Assembly (NCBI GenBank): GCA_016281915.1
Contig: JAEEJO010000077.1
Location: forward strand, 129,508-193,507
Direction: 5' to 3'
From: Clostridiales bacterium
Lineage (GTDB): Bacteria > Bacillota > Clostridia > Oscillospirales > UBA644
DNA: 64,000 nucleotides
Under the pieces are notes generated by a model. The model ran no database searches and was not told the DNA's origin. It was given only the letters and a program-made list of their open reading frames with translations. The translations under genes were made by a program, and so were the position numbers. Position 1 is the stretch's first letter. Every line of letters begins with the position of its first letter. This document shows, piece after piece, positions 56,847 to 64,000 of this stretch.

Positions 56847-57862
56847 TGATTTTTACCGGTTTTCTTTAAAATAAACTTTTTCTTTGCTAATTTTAATTTC
56901 TCTTTTGACTGACGGCTTGCTTCTGCTGCTTCATATGCTTTTATGATCTGCTGAACAAGACGGTGTCTGACAACATCTTTATATGTTAATGTGCATATGG
57001 CGATATCGTCGATGTTTTTAAGGATTCTCTGCGCTTCCTTAAGACCGCTTTTTTTGTCGGTTGGAAGGTCAATTTGTGTTATATCGCCGGTTATAATTAT
57101 TTTGGAATTGAAACCAAGTCTTGTGAGGAACATCTTCATTTGTTCCCCCGTCGTGTTCTGCGCCTCATCAAGTATAATAAAACTGTCGTCAAGTGTTCGT
57201 CCGCGCATGTATGCCAACGGTGCGATCTCTATAACGTTTTTTTCCATATACCTCTGAAATGTTTCTATTCCGAGCATTTCAAAAAGAGCATCGTAAAGTG
57301 GCCGTAGATAAGGGTCAACCTTAGTTTGAAGATCACCCGGAAGAAAGCCGAGCTTTTCTCCTGCTTCAACTGCCGGTCTGGTTAAAATAATCCTGTTTAC
57401 CTGTTTATTCCTGAGCGCAGTTACTGCCATCGCAACGGCAAGATATGTTTTACCTGTACCGGCAGGACCGATGCCAAGAGTAATCGTATTGGATGATATT
57501 GCTTTGACATATTCTTTTTGCCCGATAGTTTTCGGCTTTATCGGTCGGCCTTTTGAAGTAATACAGATGCTGTCTCCGCCCAAATCTTTGAGCAACTGTT
57601 CATTGCCCTCGTCTACCATCGATATTGAATAGTGAACATGCTGTTCGGTCACAGTATCCCCTCTTGATGCAATTTCGGCAAGTGCATTCAAAACTTTGCA
57701 TCCGGATTCTACTGCTTCCTGGGGACCGGATACTTTGATATCCGATCCCCTGTTAACAACTGATATGCCGTAATAATCCTCGATGATTTTGATATTAGAA
57801 TCAAAACTACCGAAAACAGACATTACAATTTCAATATTGTCAAGATTGAGTATTTGTTCCAT
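56843..57862 (-). CDS. phoH: PhoH family protein
   Basis: TLGIGPAGTGKTYLAVAMAV; GRTLDDSFIILDEAQNTTGEQMKMFLTRLG. Confidence 0.96.
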   Translation of the reverse strand: MEQILNLDNIEIVMSVFGSFDSNIKIIEDYYGISVVNRGSDIKVSGPQEAVESGCKVLNALAEIASRGDTVTEQHVHYSISMVDEGNEQLLKDLGGDSICITSKGRPIKPKTIGQKEYVKAISSNTITLGIGPAGTGKTYLAVAMAVTALRNKQVNRIILTRPAVEAGEKLGFLPGDLQTKVDPYLRPLYDALFEMLGIETFQRYMEKNVIEIAPLAYMRGRTLDDSFIILDEAQNTTGEQMKMFLTRLGFNSKIIITGDITQIDLPTDKKSGLKEAQRILKNIDDIAICTLTYKDVVRHRLVQQIIKAYEAAEASRQSKEKLKLAKKKFILKKTGKNQ

Positions 57863-57906
57863 TTAAAACCTTCGATTGACTGTACGAATATAAATCATAC
57901 AACAGA

Positions 57907-59292
57907 TTATTCGCCGTAAACAGCGATTCTGCCCTGATAATGAGGTATCATATAGTCTGTAACGATCTGATCATACCTGGAAACGTAAGAGTCAAGAAGC
58001 GCCGAAATACCTTTGTCTGTATTAACCGCTTCCTCAATTACGGTGCGTGCGCCTTCTCTGAAGAAACCGTATTCGGTATTTCTGACTACGTTTACGATTA
58101 TTTCAGCATCTCTGCGATCATAGAATATCTGGTTGGTCATGTAATCGATTATATCATCTTTTGTCTGATATTCTTCAAACGGTTCATACATTGCAGAAAG
58201 GATAATGGCGGTGGCATTGGGATCCTTTGCATTGAACGGGATTGCAGTTGCATTTCCGAGTCCTTCATGATATGACAGGTAAACACCGGGAGTAGCGTGA
58301 GGGCCCTGCGGGAACGGGAGAATTCCAATATTATCCATCTGATACATTATCCAGTTTGTTCCGGATGTAAGTTCGTAGCACCATGAAAGGTACATTACAG
58401 CTTCACCGTTTATAAACTGTTCATGACCTACAGAGCCTGTCTCAGGATGGAAACAATCTTTATGTGTTACGTTGAATATGGTATTTGCTCTTTCCAGGGC
58501 TTCTCTTCCTATGTCAGTATACACGCCGCATACAACTTCTCCGGCATCAAATGCAGACAATGCAACTCCGCTTGAAAGGAACATGTTTATTGAGAAATAC
58601 GGCGGATGGCTTCTTAAAGCATATATTGTTCTGCCTGCATCCTGAAACGTATATGCATCAAGGACCTCTTCAAATTTATCCCAATTCCAAACACCGTCTT
58701 CGACATATTCGCGGGGATCAGGCTGACCGAGACGGGAAACAAGACTTTCATTTACGGCAAGAACGTGGCCGGACTGTCTGTACATTATATCAGGCCATGC
58801 AAAAGGAACAACTCCGAATACGTCCTTTTGCCAAATCAATGACTGGAGCATATTAGGTGTTCCCCATTTTTCAACATTTTCAATATCAAGAAGCGCAGAA
58901 AGACCGGAAAGATTGCCGGCTCTGACATCAACAACCATTGTGTATGTTCCGCCTTCAACAATATCAAACGGCTGAGCACCCGACATAACGCCTGCACGCA
59001 GAAAATCAAACATTGAAGACGTATAGTTGGGAGTGATTTTGCAGTTAAGACTTTTTTCGATTTCGGCTTTTCTTTCAAGAAGCAAATCTGCGTTTCTTGT
59101 TCCTGTTACAAAGCCAAGTTCGGTTTCGCCTGCAGCTCCGTCATATCCCCATACGCATTCAAATCCTCCCAAATCAGCGGATGCATTGTCTACGCTGAAT
59201 TCGGGAATAATCTCTTCGACTACTTGTGCGCATGAACACACGAAAATCGTTAAAACCATTACCAGGGAAATGAATTTGAGAGCGTTTCTCAT
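57907..59292 (-). CDS. Extracellular solute-binding lipoprotein (paralog 1)
   Basis: Lipobox FVCSC; 461 aa ESBP-like; paralogous to 59352-60761. Confidence 0.8.
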   Translation of the reverse strand: MRNALKFISLVMVLTIFVCSCAQVVEEIIPEFSVDNASADLGGFECVWGYDGAAGETELGFVTGTRNADLLLERKAEIEKSLNCKITPNYTSSMFDFLRAGVMSGAQPFDIVEGGTYTMVVDVRAGNLSGLSALLDIENVEKWGTPNMLQSLIWQKDVFGVVPFAWPDIMYRQSGHVLAVNESLVSRLGQPDPREYVEDGVWNWDKFEEVLDAYTFQDAGRTIYALRSHPPYFSINMFLSSGVALSAFDAGEVVCGVYTDIGREALERANTIFNVTHKDCFHPETGSVGHEQFINGEAVMYLSWCYELTSGTNWIMYQMDNIGILPFPQGPHATPGVYLSYHEGLGNATAIPFNAKDPNATAIILSAMYEPFEEYQTKDDIIDYMTNQIFYDRRDAEIIVNVVRNTEYGFFREGARTVIEEAVNTDKGISALLDSYVSRYDQIVTDYMIPHYQGRIAVYGE

Positions 59293-59351
59293 TGGTTCAC
59301 AAACCTTTCTGTTAATAATTATTGTAATTGTATATAAGTGGTGATTAATAA

Positions 59352-60761
59352 TTACTCTCCGTAAACTGCAATCCGTCCTTCGTAGTGCGGGACAAGGTAT
59401 TCTTCAACAAGTTGGTCATATTTGCCTTTATTGGATTCAAGAAGAGAAGAAATCGGAGTGTCAGACGAGCATGCGCTTTCTATGACAGAGCGGCCTCCCT
59501 CCCAGAAAAAGCCGTATTCCGTATGCTCTATCGATTCAATGAAGATCTGGGCATCTCTGATGTCAAAGAAAATCTGTTCAGCCATATATTCTGCTATATC
59601 TTCTTTAGTTTCAAGACCTTCAAAAGGCTCATACATAGCGTCAATAATCAAAGCAGCCGCTCCTGCATCGGTGGTATTTACAGGAATACACGTTGCATAA
59701 GTTATCTGTTCATAGTACGACGGATATACGCCGGGAGTTGCGTTCGGCCCCTGAGGAAATGGAAGAATCCCTATGTTGTCCATTTTATACATTAGGGAGT
59801 CCTGCGTACCGATAATTCCGCCGGTACCGGTAACATACATTACCACGTCACCGTTGATAAGGTATGATCCGTCGCTTGTGTAAGTGTCAGGATATATATA
59901 GTCTTTACAAGTTACTTTATAAATACTTCGCGCACGTTCCAGGGCAACTTTACCGGGTTCAGTGTATGCGCCGCAGACCACTTTGCCGTCTTCGAACGTA
60001 GAAAATGCAACGCCGTTCGAAAGGAACATATTCATTGCAAAGTATGCATCATGGCACTGCATTCCGTAAATAGTTCTTCCTGCTTCCTGATGAGTATATG
60101 CTTCAAGTACTTCTTCCAGTTTATCCCAATTCCATGTTTGATTTTCAACATATTCGCGTGGATCGGTCTGTCCGAGCTGAGAAATAAGGTTTTCGTTTAC
60201 TGTAAAAAGATGACCGGTTGACGTATAGAGTAAATCCGGCCACGCAAAGGGAACAACGCCGTAGAGATCATTTTTCCAAAGCATTGTCTGAAGCATGTTC
60301 GGCGTACCGTATTTATCGGTGTTTGCAACATTCAGTAATGTTGACAAACCGTAAAGATAACCATTGCCGCGAACAAGATTGGCCAACACGCTTGTGTCAC
60401 ATGTAGCAAGGTCATAAAGTCTTGATCCTGATGCAAGAGAGGCGGAAAGTCTGTCAGCGATAACATAAGAGCTTGAATCGTTATCAACTGAGATTGTGCA
60501 ATTATAATCTGTTTCGATCTGTTTTTTCCTTTCAAGCGCAGTATCCGCAAAGACAGTTCCGGGAATAAATCCAAAAACGTTATCTACCCCCTCCTTATAT
60601 CTGCTCATTGAAAAGCCCCAGTTTATTTTAAGTCCGTCAAGATTGGTTCCGATATCACCGGATGAATACTCAGGAATTATTTCTTCAACAGTCTCGGCGC
60701 ATGAACAAAAAATAAAAATAAGTAATAAAAGAAGCGATACCGATCTGAATGATCTATTCAT
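59352..60761 (-). CDS. Extracellular solute-binding lipoprotein (paralog 2)
   Basis: Lipobox IFCSC; shared C.EEIIPE, KYGTPNMLQ, FGVVPFAWPD, NIGILPFPQGP.ATPGVY, PHYxGRIAVYGE segments with paralog 1. Confidence 0.8.
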   Translation of the reverse strand: MNRSFRSVSLLLLLIFIFCSCAETVEEIIPEYSSGDIGTNLDGLKINWGFSMSRYKEGVDNVFGFIPGTVFADTALERKKQIETDYNCTISVDNDSSSYVIADRLSASLASGSRLYDLATCDTSVLANLVRGNGYLYGLSTLLNVANTDKYGTPNMLQTMLWKNDLYGVVPFAWPDLLYTSTGHLFTVNENLISQLGQTDPREYVENQTWNWDKLEEVLEAYTHQEAGRTIYGMQCHDAYFAMNMFLSNGVAFSTFEDGKVVCGAYTEPGKVALERARSIYKVTCKDYIYPDTYTSDGSYLINGDVVMYVTGTGGIIGTQDSLMYKMDNIGILPFPQGPNATPGVYPSYYEQITYATCIPVNTTDAGAAALIIDAMYEPFEGLETKEDIAEYMAEQIFFDIRDAQIFIESIEHTEYGFFWEGGRSVIESACSSDTPISSLLESNKGKYDQLVEEYLVPHYEGRIAVYGE

Positions 60762-60789
60762 TTTTATCCCCCTAATAAAAAATAAAAAA

Positions 60790-61431
60790 TCAGTCTTTTT
60801 TCCAGAGTTTGAATTTATTTTCAGTTCCGTTTATGATTCTCTTGATGTTCTCTTTATGGCGCAAAATAAGAATCGCAGCCATCAGTCCCGTAATAATCAC
60901 CAAAACCCACCAATACGGCTGATCCTTATAAATAATCCATACCGAAATCGGCATACCAAGAGACGCAAGAATAGAACCGAGAGAAACCATTCGGCTGATA
61001 AAAAATGTTATAAGAAATATTGAAAGCAGAATCAGAAACAGCTTATAGTCCAGAATAGTCATAACAGCAGCACATGTTGTTACTCCTTTACCGCCCTTGA
61101 AGCCGAAAAAGCACGGGAAGATATTACCGATAAGAACACCGAAAACACATACCGCACCTGATATTTCGGGTCCTATTGCTCCCAGTGCAAGGTGATCTGC
61201 GGGGAAAACATATTTTGCAAAAAGACCGATCAGAACGCCTTTAAGTATGTCGATAATTATTACCGCAATGCCCCATTTTGCGCCCATTGCCCTTGCCACA
61301 TTAGTTCCGCCTGCATTCCCGCTGCCGACAGCTCGGATATCCTTTTTGCCTATATATTTGGTTATCAGAACCGATATATTAATGCTGCCAACGATATAGC
61401 CGGCAAGCAGTATTACAAGATATTGCCACAT
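60790..61431 (-). CDS. plsY: Glycerol-3-phosphate acyltransferase PlsY; start revised from track's 61491
   Basis: MWQYLVILLAGYIVGSINISVLITKYIGKKDIRAVGSGNAGGTNVARAMG; FKGGKGVTTC; track start lies inside the promoter. Confidence 0.95.
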   Translation of the reverse strand: MWQYLVILLAGYIVGSINISVLITKYIGKKDIRAVGSGNAGGTNVARAMGAKWGIAVIIIDILKGVLIGLFAKYVFPADHLALGAIGPEISGAVCVFGVLIGNIFPCFFGFKGGKGVTTCAAVMTILDYKLFLILLSIFLITFFISRMVSLGSILASLGMPISVWIIYKDQPYWWVLVIITGLMAAILILRHKENIKRIINGTENKFKLWKKD

Positions 61432-61472
61432 GATCAGAAAATCCTTTCCAAATGATATCCTTATTTTAACAT

Positions 61473-61501
61473 ATAATATGTTTCTTGTCAAGATTAATCA
61501 A
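61473..61501 (-). promoter_or_regulatory. plsY promoter
   Basis: - strand TTGACA-N17-TAAAAT. Confidence 0.75.
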
Positions 61502-61514
61502 TGGAATTTTAATG

Positions 61515-61543
61515 TTGACATTACCTGATTTTTATGATATAAT
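61515..61543 (+). promoter_or_regulatory. trkA promoter
   Basis: TTGACA-N17-TATAAT. Confidence 0.85.
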
Positions 61544-61566
61544 CGCAGTGATTGGAGAGATGAATC

Positions 61567-62925
61567 ATGAATATTGTGATTATCGGACAGGGAAAAGTCG
61601 GCAGTACGCTGACCGAATACCTCATAAATGAATCTCATGATATTACTGTAATAGATATCAATGTAAAAACGATTGAAACGATTACAAATACATATGACGT
61701 AATGGGCTTCACAGGCAACGGAGCAAGCTATAAGGTCCAGGTAGAGGCTGGAGTCGGAAAAGCAGACCTTGTTATTGCCTCGACCCCTACTGACGAAGTC
61801 AATATACTTTGCTGTCTTCTTGCAAAAAAAATAGGCGCAAAACATACTATTGCGCGTGTCAGAAATCCTGAATACTCAAATCAGCTATATTTCCTCAGGG
61901 GCGACCTTGGTCTGAGTATGATTATCAACCCTGAACTTGACGCCGCCACCGAGATGTTCAAGCTGATCAGTTTTCCGTCTGCACTGAAGCTTGACGCTTT
62001 TTCACGTGGTAGGGTTGAACTCGCGGAGATCAAAATTGATAATGACAGCGCATTGGATGGACAGATACTGTCTCAGCTCTATAAAAAGTATAATCTAAAA
62101 ATACTTGTTTGCGTTGTTGAGAGAGAAAACGACGTATTTATTCCGGGCGGCGATTTTGTTCTTAAAAAGGGAGATAAAATCTACATTACAGCCTCTCACG
62201 CTGCTCTTTCACAGTTTTTTAAAGCGATTAAAAATTATCAGCATAAGCTTAAAAAGGTAATGATCGTTGGCGGAGGCAGAATCGGATATTATCTTGCCGG
62301 ATTGCTTTCGGCATCATCAATAGAAGTTAAAATAATTGAGCAGGATGAAAAACGCTGCCTCGAACTTAGCGATCTGTTACCCAAATGCACAGTTATTTGC
62401 GGTGACGGAACGGATCAAACTGTTCTGAATGAGGAAGGTCTTAATGAGACTGATGCAATCGTTTCACTTACAGGCATTGATGAAGAAAATATGGTCATTT
62501 CAATGTATGCGCAGCATCGCGGATTAAAAAAGGTTATTACCAAGATCAACAGACAGTCCTTTGTCGGCATGCTGAATACAGTTGGATTGGAGTCTATCAT
62601 CTCTCCTAAAATCATTTCGGCAAACAGAGTTCTAGGCTACATACGAGCAATGACCAACAGCGAGTCAAGCAGTTTAAAAACAATGTATAAGCTTGTTGAC
62701 GGACGAGTAGAAGCGCTTGAATTCGAAATATCAGAGAATTCTGAAGTAATAGGGATTCCTCTTCGTGATCTTCGAATCAAGAAAGGTATTCTGATAGGAT
62801 GTATCATCAGAAGAGGTCAGATCCTTTTTCCGGGCGGCAATGATACCATTGAAAAATATGACAGTGTAATTGTAATAACAAACAACAAAGGATTGACGGA
62901 GATTACCGATATTATTACTAAATAA
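61567..62925 (+). CDS. trkA: Trk system potassium transporter TrkA
   Basis: Two RCK units: MNIVIIGQGKVGSTLTEYL and VMIVGGGRIGYYLAGLL. Confidence 0.95.
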   Translation: MNIVIIGQGKVGSTLTEYLINESHDITVIDINVKTIETITNTYDVMGFTGNGASYKVQVEAGVGKADLVIASTPTDEVNILCCLLAKKIGAKHTIARVRNPEYSNQLYFLRGDLGLSMIINPELDAATEMFKLISFPSALKLDAFSRGRVELAEIKIDNDSALDGQILSQLYKKYNLKILVCVVERENDVFIPGGDFVLKKGDKIYITASHAALSQFFKAIKNYQHKLKKVMIVGGGRIGYYLAGLLSASSIEVKIIEQDEKRCLELSDLLPKCTVICGDGTDQTVLNEEGLNETDAIVSLTGIDEENMVISMYAQHRGLKKVITKINRQSFVGMLNTVGLESIISPKIISANRVLGYIRAMTNSESSSLKTMYKLVDGRVEALEFEISENSEVIGIPLRDLRIKKGILIGCIIRRGQILFPGGNDTIEKYDSVIVITNNKGLTEITDIITK

Positions 62926-62927
62926 TT

Positions 62928-64000
62928 ATGAATTACCGTAATGTTTTATCTATTCTGGGCATCGTTCTGTTCGCTGAAGGAATACTGCTTTCAATACCTC
63001 TTCTTATCAGCGTTATCATGCACGACGATTGCATCCTTGCATTTGGTGTGACTGCACTTTCAGCGATTGTTATCGGTCTGGCTCTCTCGTTTGCAAGGAA
63101 AAAAACAAGTGACCTTACAGCAAAAGACGGGTTTATTATTTGTGGACTTTCATGGATTATTCTCAGTCTTTTCGGGGCCTTACCCTTCTTCATCAGCGGG
63201 CATGTCAGCTCTTTCACAGATGCTTTGTTCGAGACGGTTTCAGGATTTACCACAACCGGATCCTCCGTTATTTCGGATGTTGAAGCATTGACTAAAAGCT
63301 TGCTTTTCTGGCGATCGTTTACACATTGGATCGGTGGAATGGGCGTTCTTGTTTTTATCCTTGCAGTATTGCCCCTTTCTCAATCGAGAACGATGCATCT
63401 GATGAAGGCAGAAGTTCCCGGTCCCAAAGTCGGAAAGCTTGTATCAAAACTCAGATTTACCGCACAGATTCTTTACGCCATTTATATTGTTTTAACTATT
63501 GTTGAAGTTATCTTGCTGCTTGTTGGCGGAATGCCGTTTTTTGACGCTGTGGTAAATTCATTTGCAACCGCAGGTACCGGTGGTTTTGCAATCAAAAACG
63601 CTTCAATAGCTGCTTATAACAGCGCATACGTTGACGGAGTTATTACCGTATTCATGATTCTTTTCGGAATTAATTTTAATCTGTATTATCTTCTTTTGAT
63701 GCGTGATATAAAAAGCGTATTGAAAAATCGTGAGCTTCATGTTTATCTTGGGATAATCGTTCTTGCAACGGCGATTATAGCTGCAGATATTTATTCAACT
63801 TATTCTTCCGTAGCTGATGCGCTCCGTTATTCCTCATTCCAGGTCGCATCGATAATTACAACAACAGGTTTTGCAACTGCAGACTTTAACCAATGGTCTA
63901 ATTTTTCAAAAACGATACTTGTTGTTTTAATGTTTATAGGCTCTTGCGCCGGTTCTACTGGCGGTGGTATAAAAGTATCAAGAATTATGATACTTATCAG
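62928..64000 (+). CDS. trkH: Trk potassium uptake membrane protein TrkH (3' end truncated by window edge)
   Basis: Manual translation from ATG 62928: MNYRNVLSILGIVLFAEG...ETVSGFTTTGSSVI...FWRSFTHWIGGMGVLVF...NSFATAGTGGFAIKN...IGSCAGSTGGGIKVSR; missing from ORF track (no in-window stop). Confidence 0.94.
   Translation, partial: MNYRNVLSILGIVLFAEGILLSIPLLISVIMHDDCILAFGVTALSAIVIGLALSFARKKTSDLTAKDGFIICGLSWIILSLFGALPFFISGHVSSFTDALFETVSGFTTTGSSVISDVEALTKSLLFWRSFTHWIGGMGVLVFILAVLPLSQSRTMHLMKAEVPGPKVGKLVSKLRFTAQILYAIYIVLTIVEVILLLVGGMPFFDAVVNSFATAGTGGFAIKNASIAAYNSAYVDGVITVFMILFGINFNLYYLLLMRDIKSVLKNRELHVYLGIIVLATAIIAADIYSTYSSVADALRYSSFQVASIITTTGFATADFNQWSNFSKTILVVLMFIGSCAGSTGGGIKVSRIMILI

Noticed and set aside
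62933-63253. - strand 106-aa ORF and + strand 63067-63291 ORF at the right edge
   Set aside because: Both overlap the TrkH coding frame (+ strand from 62928), which has characteristic selectivity-filter motifs.
1-64000. CRISPR array, transposon/IS, rRNA operon, prophage, toxin-antitoxin or defence system
   Set aside because: No regularly spaced repeats, transposase motifs, rRNA sequence or recognisable defence/phage proteins on reading both strands.

Overview
The window reads as a mostly housekeeping segment of a low-to-moderate GC Clostridia-like (Firmicutes) chromosome. Nearly every long ORF belongs to a recognisable core family. There is no CRISPR array, transposase, prophage, or toxin-antitoxin/defence island that I can support. 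Gene blocks: (1) - strand: TIM-barrel isomerase/acyl-CoA synthetase fusion (runs off the left edge and is missing from the ORF track), ROK glucokinase, and a double GT4 glycosyltransferase; (2) + strand 6993-28540: Gfo/Idh, pth, mfd, PrsA-like, pncB, Fe-ADH, recJ, relA/spoT, dtd, MBL, hemZ, nucleoside kinase, rpsU, yqeG, aminopeptidase P, second Gfo/Idh, tRNA-Leu(UAG), Xer-type recombinase; (3) - strand 28558-44418: rluD, lspA, ileS, divIVA, ylmH-like, sepF, yggS, HlyD-like, hfq, miaA, mutL, mutS, ylbF-like, miaB; (4) + strand: small Cys-rich ORF, pgi, small P-loop protein; (5) - strand 46705-61431: femAB, rnmV, holA, comEC, mutS2, recO, era, dgkA, ybeY, phoH, two paralogous solute-binding lipoproteins, plsY; (6) + strand: trkA and trkH (partial, right edge, also missing from the ORF track). 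The best second-look items are the isomerase-ligase fusion, the LafB/LafA-like glycosyltransferase fusion, a possibly leaderless RluA-family gene, the orphan tandem solute-binding lipoproteins, the Xer recombinase with a long Ser-rich N-terminus and an upstream dyad, the repeat-rich acidic DivIVA tail, and two small uncharacterised proteins. I do not see convincing evidence of a wholly new multi-gene system.
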